NCBI RefSeq assembly: GCF_014385105.1
Contig: NZ_JACRTE010000003.1
Location: 62,001 to 126,000 of the forward strand
Direction of reading: 5' to 3'
DNA: 64,000 nucleotides
From: Qingrenia yutianensis
GTDB lineage: Bacteria > Bacillota > Clostridia > UMGS1810
Notes under the pieces: model-generated
Database searches by the model: none
What the model was told of the DNA's origin: nothing
What the model saw: only the letters and a program-made list of their open reading frames with translations
Made by a program: the position numbers and the translations under genes
Shown here: positions 10,253-20,220 of the stretch, piece after piece
How the letters are laid out: each line of letters opens with the position of its first letter
How positions within the stretch are numbered: the stretch's first letter is position 1

Positions 10253-11130
10253 GCAGAAAAAGTATCGTCATATGCTTTTTTATATGCGTTGCCGTGATTT
10301 CGGCTTATGCTTTGGTGTCGCGTCCCGAAAAGGAGGCGGAAAAAAGCTGGGTGCTTTCGTTTTCAGAGGACGATGTTAAAGAGATAAACGTTGAAAATAC
10401 CGACGAAACATACAGATTATACAAAAAAGACGGAGTATGGAAATCTGATAGAAAAAGAGAGCTTTTGAGCGGAGCGGTTGAAGAATATTTCAAAAATACG
10501 CTCCCTATGGAGGGCAGAAAGCTCGAAAATGCAAAAAACGGCGCGGAATACGGTTTTGAAAATCCAGATACGACGGTGACATATATACTGAACGACGGCA
10601 GAATTTTCACCGTTGAAGTCGGCAAAAACACACCGCCCGACACCGAAACGTATGTAAAGTGCGGCGGTGAAACTTGCACGGTGTATACCGATGTGAGCAG
10701 TGAGCTTAAAAAACGGCTTTACCGCTTTACCGATACGGCGGTTGCGTCGTTTAAATACGAGAGAATTAAATCGGTTTCGGTTGAGGGAAACGAAAATTTC
10801 ACGCTTGAAAAAACGCCGGAAGGCTGGAAATGCCAAGGCGAAATTTTAAGCGAAGAAAAGGTTAAACAAGAGGTTACGCGCTGGCTCGGCAATATATTTT
10901 TTGTAAAATGCTTTGACAAAACCGAAGAAAACCTTGAAAAATACGGATTTGACAGTCAAAGTACAAGCGTTTGCATAACCCTTGCAAACGGTGACAAAAC
11001 CGTGATTTATCTCGGCTTATCCGACGGCGAAAACATATACATTTACACCGACAAAGCGGAGGAAATATATTCGGTAAACGCAAAGATGTTTGATTTTATA
11101 AAAAACGGCATTAAAGATTTACAGAATTAA
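10249..11130 (+). CDS. DUF4340 domain protein, accessory of GldG-type ABC system
   Basis: A 293-residue membrane-tethered extracellular protein with one N-terminal hydrophobic segment (about residues 5-25) and then a repeated pattern of the kind NVENTDETYRLYKKDG and SVEGNENFTLEKTPEGW. This pattern is characteristic of DUF4340, which regularly accompanies GldG-type ABC systems. The ATG at 10249 overlaps the stop of the permease gene (ATGA), which favours it over the TTG 21 nt upstream. It completes a three-gene coupled unit with the ATPase and the permease. Biochemical role unknown. Confidence 0.8.
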   Translation: MSRKSIVICFFICVAVISAYALVSRPEKEAEKSWVLSFSEDDVKEINVENTDETYRLYKKDGVWKSDRKRELLSGAVEEYFKNTLPMEGRKLENAKNGAEYGFENPDTTVTYILNDGRIFTVEVGKNTPPDTETYVKCGGETCTVYTDVSSELKKRLYRFTDTAVASFKYERIKSVSVEGNENFTLEKTPEGWKCQGEILSEEKVKQEVTRWLGNIFFVKCFDKTEENLEKYGFDSQSTSVCITLANGDKTVIYLGLSDGENIYIYTDKAEEIYSVNAKMFDFIKNGIKDLQN

Positions 11131-11155
11131 ACTTGCAATGAAAGGAAGGACGTCA

Positions 11156-13759
11156 ATGAAAAGAACGATTGCACTCATTACGGCGGCGGTTATGATATTC
11201 TCGCTTATGCCCGTATATGCGTCAAAAAGCCTTAACACTGTTTATGATATGGACTTTGAAAATTCCGTGACGGGATTTTCGTCCGACAGTGCCGAGGTTA
11301 AAATATCGGACGGCGGTATGGTTGGAAAATGCGTATCGCTGGGCGGTTACGAAAAAAGAGAGGACGCGCCGAGGATTGTGCTTAAAGACCTTGCAGGCTC
11401 GGCGGCAAGCGAAATTTCGGTTTGCGTCAAGGCGCAGGAGGAAAGCGCAAACGTAAAAATGTACGCGTCGCTTAACTGTGACGGCACGCAGAAAGAATAT
11501 CTTCTTGCGTCGGCAAAGGTAAATAACACCGAATGGACGAATTTAAGCGGAAAAATGATGACGCGTCTTATGTCGGTGACGGGGAGTCCCGAAATTGTAC
11601 TTGTTGCCGAAAACAACGGAAAATTCGTTCCGATTTTCGCAGACAATTTTGTTGTAAAAAGCGACGTTACGAAAGAATCGACCGAAATTCCCGTGCCGAA
11701 AATTTCGTATGACGGAAATTTCACAATAAGACACTCTTTTGAAACCGGAACTGCCGAAAAGCTTATGCGCGACCGTTATGCGGTGTTTAAAATCACCGAC
11801 GACACAACGCCTCATTCGGGCAGAAAGGTGCTTAAAATTTCGGACAGAACATCGTCAACATCAACTCTCCGATACGACTTTGACAAAAGCATAGATTTAA
11901 AATCCACCGTTCAGGTGTCGGCATACATAAAAAATCTTGCGGACGACAAAGAAAAACGCTACTACGCGTGGCAGATAAAAATTCCCACCGCGGAAAAAAC
12001 GCACTGGGTTATGATGGGTTCGGGCGTTAACCTCACAAACAAAGAGTGGGGACTGGTTTCGGGTTCGGTTGATTTGTCGAAATACGAAGTCACCGGAACG
12101 CCTATGATCCAGATTGTTGCAACAAAGCAGATTGCGGGAAAGCCTTATTACTACGGATTTTATGTTGACGATTTTGTGTTTAAAACAAACACAAAAGGCG
12201 AGCTTTACGACGATTTGAACTATGTTCCGAAAGAGCGCGACAAAAGCCTTTCCGCAACCCCGACGGAGCGTTCGCTGGAGGAAATGAACATTCAGACCGA
12301 CATTCCGTCGCTCAAAGACGTTTACAAAGATTATTTCAAGGTCGGCGCGTGTATCTGGTCAAATCAGGAGTCGGACACAACACCGTACGGCAAGCTTCTC
12401 AAAAAGCATTTTAACGCCTACGTTTCGGACGGCGTTATGAAAATTCAAAGCTACATAACCAAAAATGCCGACGGCACTTTAAATTACGATTACACCGCCG
12501 CCGACAAGTTTATGAACTGGTGCGTCGGTCAGGGGCAGGACGTTATAGGCCACGCGCTTATTTGGGAAACAACCAAGCAGAAGATTTTCTCGCACGATAC
12601 AAACGGAAATCCGCTCGACCGTGACAGTGTGCTTTCGGTTATGAAAGAGGTTATCCAAAAAACCATACGTCATTTTGAGGGCGGCGGCGAGGCGGAGGAA
12701 TACACCGGCGGATACGATACGTCGAACTGGCACGTTTATGTGTGGGATGTTATAAACGAGTCGGTCGTAAGAATTAACCCCGACGGAAGCATACGTTTCC
12801 AAAACTGGGGCGTTTGGTACGACATAGTCGGCAGAGATTACATAAATTATGCGTTTAAATATGCAAAGGACGCAGGCTATGACGACATAAAACTTCGTAT
12901 CAACGACTTTAACGAGCACGAAAAACTAAAGCTTGAGGGATATTACACCCTTGTAAAAGAGCTTAAGGCAGAGGGTGTGCCCGTTGATGTTGTCGGCTTC
13001 CAGTCGCACTACTATTCAAATCAGCCTGTTGTAAACGGCGTGCGCAATGCGCTTGAAAAGTTTTCGTCGCTCGGAGTTGAGGTTCACGCAACAGAGCTTG
13101 ACATTCAGGCGCTCACGCTTTATGAGCGCGACGCAGGCATACGTCCTTACGAAAACGGCATAACAAAGCGCACCGAGTTTGACATTGCGTCAACTTATGC
13201 GGAGCTTTTCAAGGTTTACAAAGAGTATTCCGACACCGTTTCGCTCATAACTTTCTGGACGTTCAGCGACGAGTTTATGTATTACGAAATAAGAAACAAC
13301 TGCAAGGAATATGCAGGTATATTCGACAAAAACTCACAGGCAAAACCGCAGTATTGGGCGATTGCCGACCCCGATAAATTTTACAGCGAAATTCTCGACG
13401 AGGATACGTCGAAAATCAGGCTCCGAGTTGAAACACACTATGTTGACGACGACAATATCGACGGATTTGTAAAGGACGGCGTGCCGTATGTCGAGGCAAA
13501 GCTTCTGCTTAAATATATCGGCGGAAAATGCGCTGTTAAGGGCGACACCGTAAAATTTATACGAAACGGAATTTACTGTGAAATGACGGCGGAGTCAAGC
13601 GCTAAAACCGTGGACTTCAAACCTCTGACGGCAGATAATGAGCCTGTTAAAAAGGACGGCAAAATTTATCTTCCCGTTGAGGAGGTTTCAACGGATTTGG
13701 GATATGAAACATTATACAATCCGCACAGAAACGTTGTTCAGATTTACACAACAGAGTAA
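11156..13759 (+). CDS. Modular endo-beta-1,4-xylanase, GH10 with two N-terminal CBM-like modules
   Basis: Secreted xylanase of 867 residues. The order is: signal peptide (about 1-24); two beta-sandwich modules resembling CBM4/9-type domains (about 30-180 and 185-355); a GH10 barrel (about 380-745); and a C-terminal segment resembling the copper-amine-oxidase-N-like surface domain (about 760-867). The acid/base Glu is residue 535 in WDVINES and the nucleophile Glu is residue 647 in ATELDIQ. The usual GH10 WH after the GHTL motif is WE here (GHALIWE). I start at 11156, which has AGGAAGGA 6 nt upstream, rather than at the ATG 18 nt earlier. There is no SLH domain, so wall attachment, if any, would be through the C-terminal module. 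Confidence 0.92.
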   Translation: MKRTIALITAAVMIFSLMPVYASKSLNTVYDMDFENSVTGFSSDSAEVKISDGGMVGKCVSLGGYEKREDAPRIVLKDLAGSAASEISVCVKAQEESANVKMYASLNCDGTQKEYLLASAKVNNTEWTNLSGKMMTRLMSVTGSPEIVLVAENNGKFVPIFADNFVVKSDVTKESTEIPVPKISYDGNFTIRHSFETGTAEKLMRDRYAVFKITDDTTPHSGRKVLKISDRTSSTSTLRYDFDKSIDLKSTVQVSAYIKNLADDKEKRYYAWQIKIPTAEKTHWVMMGSGVNLTNKEWGLVSGSVDLSKYEVTGTPMIQIVATKQIAGKPYYYGFYVDDFVFKTNTKGELYDDLNYVPKERDKSLSATPTERSLEEMNIQTDIPSLKDVYKDYFKVGACIWSNQESDTTPYGKLLKKHFNAYVSDGVMKIQSYITKNADGTLNYDYTAADKFMNWCVGQGQDVIGHALIWETTKQKIFSHDTNGNPLDRDSVLSVMKEVIQKTIRHFEGGGEAEEYTGGYDTSNWHVYVWDVINESVVRINPDGSIRFQNWGVWYDIVGRDYINYAFKYAKDAGYDDIKLRINDFNEHEKLKLEGYYTLVKELKAEGVPVDVVGFQSHYYSNQPVVNGVRNALEKFSSLGVEVHATELDIQALTLYERDAGIRPYENGITKRTEFDIASTYAELFKVYKEYSDTVSLITFWTFSDEFMYYEIRNNCKEYAGIFDKNSQAKPQYWAIADPDKFYSEILDEDTSKIRLRVETHYVDDDNIDGFVKDGVPYVEAKLLLKYIGGKCAVKGDTVKFIRNGIYCEMTAESSAKTVDFKPLTADNEPVKKDGKIYLPVEEVSTDLGYETLYNPHRNVVQIYTTE

Positions 13760-13774
13760 GGGGGCATACGAATA

Positions 13775-15520
13775 ATGAAAAAAGCATTTAAAACCGCGGC
13801 TTTGTTTACCGCTTTTGCACTTTTGTCACCGTGCGCATACGCGCAGAGCGTATATCTTTCCGACGCGGTGACGGGCGAAACAAAAGCGGAATATACCGAC
13901 TGGAAAACAGATAACAGCGCCGTTTATTCCGAAATCGGAAATTCGCTCTACACTGCCGCCGCTCCGAAAGACGTGCAGTATTGGGATTTTGAAGATGAAA
14001 GCGAAATAGGCGAAACAATCGCCGACATAAGAACAACAGGCGTATGGACCGACGGAATTGAGGCGGGAAACAGCAGGTATGTGGCGTCGCAGGTAAAGAC
14101 AGAAGACGCGTTAAACTACAACAAAGCCTACCGCGAACAGCGCGAAAAAGAGGGTAAGGACGTGAGCGCGTCAAGCTACAATCCTTACGGAATTGTGAAA
14201 GACGGCGCGAAAAATTCCGAGCATTGCCTCGAAATAAACAACGTAAGCCCTCTTTACTGGAGAAGGCACATCACGGCGAGGGTTAAGCTCGACAAAGAGA
14301 ATTTTGTTGTCGGCAAAAGCTATAACGTTTCGTTTTGGGCAATGGACAACCAGGACCAAAAGGGTATGTGGGTTGATATGATACCTTACAGAATGTACAG
14401 CCTGTACGAGGGATATAACGCGTCGCTCTACGACGACCTCTTGCCTTATAACAACGACGCGCCGTGGGTAGGCGGTCTTGCAGGGTGCGAGGCGAGGGAG
14501 GACGATTTCAAGCTGGAAAGATACTGGCAGAAATTCACCAAAACCTTTACCGTTACCGAGGATACTTTTAATTCGGACGGATTTGCAACGCTCTGGATTG
14601 TGGTGCAGAAGTCCAAATCCGCAACAACGCAGTGCGCGCCGTGCGAAAAGCTGTATATCGACGACGTGAGCATTGAGCCGTGTTCGGACATTGAGGAAAA
14701 TAACTTTATTTTCACCTGTGATGTGAGCGCAGACGCACAGAGTACGGTTAACGTTAAAGCAACCGTTGACGGAAAAAGAACGCTTTTTGAAACCGTATCG
14801 TCTGCGGACGGAAACGGCAAAACATCGCTCACCGCGGAGTTTGCATTAAACTCAAACGACGCATTTTTGCTGGGCGATGAGCGCGGTTCGGCAGACATAA
14901 AAGACAACGGCAGAGTGAAAATAGAATTTTCGGGTGCGGACGGCGCAAAAATTGAAAATGCGCGCCTTATAAAGAAAATAAATCCCGAACTTCTGCGCGA
15001 TACGCAAAGCGCAAAATTATCGTCGCTTATTAAAATTTACGCCGAAGAAAACGGCAGTTTGAAATTTAATTTCAACACCTTCGGAGGCGGTGTTTCGGAA
15101 TACACAGCGAACGTCAAGAAGGGCGAAAACAGCGTTATTGCCGATTTCGATTTTGCACCGGGTGCGGAAAATCACCTTGCGTTAAACATTTTTGACGCAA
15201 ACGGAAACACGGCAAACGGCAGAGAATACTATCTCGACAGGCTTTACACAAACGGCGCGCCAATGCCGTATTCCGAAGAAAATCTTATTAAAAAACTTGG
15301 TGCGGGAAAATACATTCTCGAATTTAAGGCGAACGGTGATTTTAAAACGGGCGATACCGCAAAAATAAGCTATATGGGACAAAGTGCGTCCGTTGAACTT
15401 TCCGAGGGCGATAACGTGTATATGGTTGATTTCGACATTGCAAACACAAACGGAAAAGCGGAAATCACAAACGATAAAAACCTCACGTTAACCGATATTA
15501 CACTTAAAAAAGTGTCGTAA
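13775..15520 (+). CDS. Secreted protein with carbohydrate-binding-like modules, no catalytic domain recognised
   Basis: A 581-residue exported protein. The signal peptide is clear (residues 1-24, ending near CAYAQS). Residues about 60-310 form a beta-sandwich resembling the CBM4/9 group: a WDFEDESE opening, an aromatic-rich core and a closing KLYIDDVSIEP strand like those in the neighbouring xylanases. The rest looks like further beta domains with no active-site motif I recognise. It sits between the two GH10 genes with gaps of 15 and 14 bp, so a helper role in binding xylan or displaying enzymes is inferred. Confidence 0.75.
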   Translation: MKKAFKTAALFTAFALLSPCAYAQSVYLSDAVTGETKAEYTDWKTDNSAVYSEIGNSLYTAAAPKDVQYWDFEDESEIGETIADIRTTGVWTDGIEAGNSRYVASQVKTEDALNYNKAYREQREKEGKDVSASSYNPYGIVKDGAKNSEHCLEINNVSPLYWRRHITARVKLDKENFVVGKSYNVSFWAMDNQDQKGMWVDMIPYRMYSLYEGYNASLYDDLLPYNNDAPWVGGLAGCEAREDDFKLERYWQKFTKTFTVTEDTFNSDGFATLWIVVQKSKSATTQCAPCEKLYIDDVSIEPCSDIEENNFIFTCDVSADAQSTVNVKATVDGKRTLFETVSSADGNGKTSLTAEFALNSNDAFLLGDERGSADIKDNGRVKIEFSGADGAKIENARLIKKINPELLRDTQSAKLSSLIKIYAEENGSLKFNFNTFGGGVSEYTANVKKGENSVIADFDFAPGAENHLALNIFDANGNTANGREYYLDRLYTNGAPMPYSEENLIKKLGAGKYILEFKANGDFKTGDTAKISYMGQSASVELSEGDNVYMVDFDIANTNGKAEITNDKNLTLTDITLKKVS

Positions 15521-15534
15521 AAAAGGAGATGTGT

Positions 15535-18500
15535 ATGAAAAAGATATTTACTTCTCTTTTAACCGTTGTTCTTGTTTTTACCAACGCATTTGCTTTAAAC
15601 AACATCAAAAGCGTATGGGCAAACGTTCCCGTAACGCGCGGTGACGAGGATTATTCGCCGTATAAAAATGCGGACGGCAAAAGAATTGCAAATATCACCG
15701 TCGACTACGGCGAAAAAAGCAGCGGCGAGGTAAAATCCGTTGCCGCGGTATTCGGCGCGGACGGCGCTTTAAAGAGTATAAGCTCCGATTTGCTGAAAGC
15801 GGAAAACGGAAGATATACGGGTTCGTACAATGTGGAAATATCCGAAACCGAGGACGAAACAGTTAAGTTTTTCTGCCTTGACAAAGATACACTGACACCC
15901 GGCGCAAAGGCTGAAACATATGCAAAATCGGATTTTTACTCGCTTACGCAGTATTCGGTTTTAAACGATACCGACGACTACAAGTACCGAACGCACGTTT
16001 CGTTTGGAAACGGTATTCCCGATATGATTTTGCCGAAAAGCGACGGAATATTTGCCGTCACCGACGAGGTGAGTGCAAATTCCGGAAGCAAGGTTATGAA
16101 AGTGTCGGGCAAGCAGAAGGACAGCGACTCTTGGATTATCGAGGCGAAAAATATCGACCGAAACACCAAAACGCTTGATTTTTCTTGCTATGTTCGTCTG
16201 CCGGAGGACAAAACAAAGGCGATTAACTTTCAGGTTGAAGCGTTTGTTCCGTTCAACAGCACCGACGGCACGGTAACAAAAATGAAGTGCATAAAACCCA
16301 AGGCTAACGGCACAAACAGCGAATGGGTGTCTGTGAAAAACAACGTGTGGACGAAAATATACGTCACGCTCGATTTGTCGGGTTTCGACCTTTCACAGCC
16401 GAATGACGCAACCTACAAAAATGTGTTTTTCGGACTGCGCAACGGCAGTGACACAAACGTATCGCCGACGGTTGCAAACAGAACCGATTTTTACGTTGAC
16501 GACATAACGCTTACCGCCGATACATACGGAAGATATTTTGACGACAGCATAGACGCGGAGATTGAGGAGATTTCTGACAAAACAAAGCTCGGCTATCGGT
16601 TTGCCTTTGAAAATGTGACAACAGATAATCTCACAACGGCAAACACCGCCGAATATGCAATCACCACCGATACCGCGCACACGGGCGCGCGCAGTTTGAA
16701 AGTTTACAACCGTACGAGCGACACAGGCACGGCGGCGGTCACTTTTTCAAATCCGCCGTCCGATATGACGAGCCTTGATTTTTCGTGTTACCTCAAGCTC
16801 GGCGGCAGTAAAACGCAGAACGTCAACTTCTGGATTGAGGCGTGCGTTCCGTATTATCTTAAAGACGGCACGCAGAAAAGCTCGTATTTCAACGTCAATC
16901 CCGAGGGCAAAACAAGCCCGTATGTAAGCATATCAAAAAACGGCTGGACGCGCATAAACGGCACGCTTGATTTGTCGGATTACGATTTTTCAAATCCGAA
17001 AGACAGCGCAAAAACCGAGATTTTTATACGTATAAGAAACGGCACCGATAAAAACGACGGCAAAAATAACAAATGCGATTACTATATCGACGATTTTTAT
17101 GTTGTATCAAACGTTTCGGGCGCGTTTTGGGATGATATGGATTATGTAAATCCGAAAATTCCCGATACGGTTTCAAAAACGGCGTATAAAACAATGCCGA
17201 TTGAAACCGAACCGCAAAACATACCGAATTTAAAGGACGTTTACAAAGATTATTTTAAAATCGGAGCGTGCATATGGACGGGTACGGAGTCCGACACAAG
17301 CAAGTTCGGAAAGCTTATAAAAAAGCATTTTAATTCGCTTGTAAACGACGGAATTATGAAAATGCCGAGCATTTTGAAAATCCAAAACGACGGCACGCTT
17401 GATTATGACTACACCGACGTTGACAAGTTTATGGACTGGGCGTCGGGAAACGGTTTTGACGACGTTGTGGGTCATACGTTTTTCTGGGAAACGTTGAACT
17501 GGTGCAGCTATTCGCTCAAAAATCCGTCAAACACGCTCTCCGCGAATGCGGACGACTACAAAAACCGCGAAACCCTGCTTTCGTTTATGAAAGAATACAT
17601 AACAAATGTTATGAAGCACTGCGAGGGCGACGGCGGGGCGGACGAATATGTTCACAACGGCACCTCGTACAATCCCGAAAACTGGCATATTTCCGCGTGG
17701 GACGTTGTAAACGAGGCGGTGTGGGGTATGACCGCGCCGACACCCGAGAGCGGAAACAAAGATAAAATCAGCTATGCGCACGTCAAGGGCAACAATCCTT
17801 ATTATGCGTATTACGACCTAATCGGCGCGGACTATATAAAATATGCGTTTAAATACGCGTCGGAGTGCAAAACGGCGAATAATTATACAACCGAGCTTCG
17901 GTATAACGATTATGATTTGTACTGCGAAAACAAACAGTATGCAGACTATTTCAACGCAAAAGCGGACGGCGTTTATTATCTTATCCGCGGACTTCTCGAC
18001 GAGGGTATAGAGGTTAACACGGTGGGATTTCAGTCGCATTACTATTCAAATTATGCCGACGGCGTGAATGTTAAATTCTATAATCCCGCAAATACAACAA
18101 GGTTTTATACATTTGACGATTTTCTGGAGCATACCGAGTATCTTCTCGACAAGTGGATTTCGCTGGGACTTGATTTAAACATCACCGAGCTTGACATTCA
18201 GGCGATGGCGCGCCTTGACGGCAATGCGAAATTAAATCTTTATGCAAACGGCATAACAAAATCGGCGGAGAAAAATCAAACGCGTATGTATGCGGAGCTG
18301 TTTAAACGCTACAAAGAACGAAAAGACAGCATAACGCGCGTAACGTTCTGGTCGCCGGCAGACAAGCACCAGTATTACGACCTGCGGAACGAGTCGGTTG
18401 AATATCCCGGTATATTTGACAGAAACTGCGAGGCAAAGCCTATGTACTGGGCGATAATAAATCCCGAAGAATATTTGAAAGACCCCGACGGGAACTATGA

Positions 18501-18546
18501 AAAAATATCCGAGGGAACATATCCGCTGATGACAAGCGGAAACTAA
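15535..18546 (+). CDS. Large modular endo-xylanase, GH10 with accessory module and two CBMs
   Basis: Secreted GH10 enzyme of 1003 residues. A signal peptide (about 1-22) leads into an unnamed beta module (about 35-140). Two CBM4/9-like modules follow (about 150-350 and 355-540), each ending in a YVDDI- or YIDDF-type strand. The catalytic barrel occupies about 560-985, with acid/base Glu 727 in WDVVNEAV and nucleophile Glu 885 in TELDIQAM. As in the first xylanase, the His after the conserved Trp is replaced (GHTFFWE), and NDYN is NDYD. The ATG at 15535 is better spaced from AAGGAG than the ATG 6 nt upstream. There is no C-terminal anchor. It lies 14 bp after the previous gene. Confidence 0.92.
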   Translation: MKKIFTSLLTVVLVFTNAFALNNIKSVWANVPVTRGDEDYSPYKNADGKRIANITVDYGEKSSGEVKSVAAVFGADGALKSISSDLLKAENGRYTGSYNVEISETEDETVKFFCLDKDTLTPGAKAETYAKSDFYSLTQYSVLNDTDDYKYRTHVSFGNGIPDMILPKSDGIFAVTDEVSANSGSKVMKVSGKQKDSDSWIIEAKNIDRNTKTLDFSCYVRLPEDKTKAINFQVEAFVPFNSTDGTVTKMKCIKPKANGTNSEWVSVKNNVWTKIYVTLDLSGFDLSQPNDATYKNVFFGLRNGSDTNVSPTVANRTDFYVDDITLTADTYGRYFDDSIDAEIEEISDKTKLGYRFAFENVTTDNLTTANTAEYAITTDTAHTGARSLKVYNRTSDTGTAAVTFSNPPSDMTSLDFSCYLKLGGSKTQNVNFWIEACVPYYLKDGTQKSSYFNVNPEGKTSPYVSISKNGWTRINGTLDLSDYDFSNPKDSAKTEIFIRIRNGTDKNDGKNNKCDYYIDDFYVVSNVSGAFWDDMDYVNPKIPDTVSKTAYKTMPIETEPQNIPNLKDVYKDYFKIGACIWTGTESDTSKFGKLIKKHFNSLVNDGIMKMPSILKIQNDGTLDYDYTDVDKFMDWASGNGFDDVVGHTFFWETLNWCSYSLKNPSNTLSANADDYKNRETLLSFMKEYITNVMKHCEGDGGADEYVHNGTSYNPENWHISAWDVVNEAVWGMTAPTPESGNKDKISYAHVKGNNPYYAYYDLIGADYIKYAFKYASECKTANNYTTELRYNDYDLYCENKQYADYFNAKADGVYYLIRGLLDEGIEVNTVGFQSHYYSNYADGVNVKFYNPANTTRFYTFDDFLEHTEYLLDKWISLGLDLNITELDIQAMARLDGNAKLNLYANGITKSAEKNQTRMYAELFKRYKERKDSITRVTFWSPADKHQYYDLRNESVEYPGIFDRNCEAKPMYWAIINPEEYLKDPDGNYEKISEGTYPLMTSGN

Positions 18547-18605
18547 AAAAAGTATTTTTTCGGCATATAAACCGAACGAATAATAAATTTTAGGAGGAAC
18601 AAAAA

Positions 18606-20198
18606 ATGACAAAAAGAAGTTTGAAAAATTTTTTGGTGTCGTTAGTGACGGCGGTTTTATCCGGCGCACTTTTGATGACTTCAGGGTTTGCAGCGCCTGA
18701 AATGAGTTACAGTATTCTCAATTCGTCAAAAACAGATGATAAAATTACAGCAAACGTTACAACATATTTTAAAGAAACAATCGCAAGCGGAACTGTTTAT
18801 TCGGCAATTTACAATGCCGAAGGTTCGCTTGAAAGCGTCGACGCATATGTGGTGAAAAACGCAAAAAGCAAAACGTTTCAAATTACCGTTCCCAAAGACA
18901 AAACATCTTACAGCGCGTCATTCTTCCTTTGGGACGGCACAACAATCGTGCCTCTCGCAAACAAAAAAGCTTTGGCAGAGTCGGATAAACCGAGTTACGA
19001 TGTTCCGTCGTTTAATCAGGATAACTACGGCGCAAGATTTGCTTTTGAGAGCGGTGCGGTGAGTGACAGAGTTTCGTCTTTGTCAACCTTGCTTACCGTA
19101 AGCACAACAGATGAAACCTCATATACAGGCAACAAAGCGCTTAAAATAGTTCTTAAAGACGGTGCAGCATATAATGGAGGAAGTACACTTTTAAAAATCA
19201 CCGCAGGTACACTCCCATCAAGCGCAAAAAAATTAACTCTGAAATTTAAAGTAAAAATACCGACGGCGCCGACCGGAACAGACGGAAAAATGACTGTTTC
19301 CGCGGCGGTAAACAACATAAAAACGGGCAGCAGCGAAACAAACTTCAAATTTGGAAATACCGGCAGTGCTTCGTGCAATGTGCAAACGTCGGATTGGACG
19401 AATTATGAAGGAACAATGGATTTGACTGCATCAAATATTACTACACCCGACGGCGAGCTTGACATTCGCATAAGAAATACAACAGCAAATATTCCGATTG
19501 TATACATAGATGATTTTGTACTTCGTGCATTGGACGCTGACGGCAATGAAATTGCCGGCTACGGTTTTGACGACCAAAATCCGACTTATCCCGAAAAAAT
19601 GACGGACGACGGAACATATAAAGCACATTACTCATTTGAAAACAGTGTGTTACCTACAATCGGCAACGGATTTGAATTTGTAAATTTAAACGGCGCATTG
19701 AGCAACGAGTATTCTTATGACGGAACGCAGAGTTTAAAAGCTGCCGTAACAAATAAAGGCGTATTCCAGATTAAATTTAATAAGCTTGCGGAATACATCA
19801 ATGCGATGAAAAGTGACAAAAAACCGTCAAAAATTAAAATTACACTTAAATTGAGAGGTGCAACCGCAGACAGAACGCAATTTTGTGTAGAGGGTTATAT
19901 GCCGTATGCAAGCAGTACCATTGCAGGATATAAAAATATTAAACATACCGGCGGTCAGGCAACATTTATAACCAACGACACAGAATGGCATACATATACA
20001 GCAGAATGGAATATTTCTGATGTTGACTTTACAACGAGAGCAAAAACCGCTGCCGGCGCCGACAGAACAGGCGAGCCGTGGCTTACTTTCAAGATGACAG
20101 ACAGCACCGAAAGAACACTCTACATTGACGACATAAGAATTGAAACGGGCGCGGCAGGCACGCTTTACGACGACAACATAGTTACGGCTGCGGAATAA
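18606..20198 (+). CDS. Non-catalytic carbohydrate-binding protein resembling a GH10 N-terminal half
   Basis: A 530-residue secreted protein with signal peptide (about 1-29), an N-terminal beta module like the one in the larger xylanase (about 33-140), and two CBM4/9-like modules (about 145-320 and 335-520) ending in YIDDF and YIDDI strands. It stops a few residues after an AGTLYDD segment, which in both neighbouring xylanases (GELYDD, GAFWDD) marks the linker just before the GH10 barrel. It therefore has the architecture of the larger xylanase without the catalytic domain. The start has AGGAGG 9 nt upstream. By eye its codon use is more AT-rich than its neighbours. Function inferred: polysaccharide binding. 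Confidence 0.78.
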   Translation: MTKRSLKNFLVSLVTAVLSGALLMTSGFAAPEMSYSILNSSKTDDKITANVTTYFKETIASGTVYSAIYNAEGSLESVDAYVVKNAKSKTFQITVPKDKTSYSASFFLWDGTTIVPLANKKALAESDKPSYDVPSFNQDNYGARFAFESGAVSDRVSSLSTLLTVSTTDETSYTGNKALKIVLKDGAAYNGGSTLLKITAGTLPSSAKKLTLKFKVKIPTAPTGTDGKMTVSAAVNNIKTGSSETNFKFGNTGSASCNVQTSDWTNYEGTMDLTASNITTPDGELDIRIRNTTANIPIVYIDDFVLRALDADGNEIAGYGFDDQNPTYPEKMTDDGTYKAHYSFENSVLPTIGNGFEFVNLNGALSNEYSYDGTQSLKAAVTNKGVFQIKFNKLAEYINAMKSDKKPSKIKITLKLRGATADRTQFCVEGYMPYASSTIAGYKNIKHTGGQATFITNDTEWHTYTAEWNISDVDFTTRAKTAAGADRTGEPWLTFKMTDSTERTLYIDDIRIETGAAGTLYDDNIVTAAE

Positions 20199-20220
20199 TA
20201 AAAAAAGGAGTAGTGCAAAT

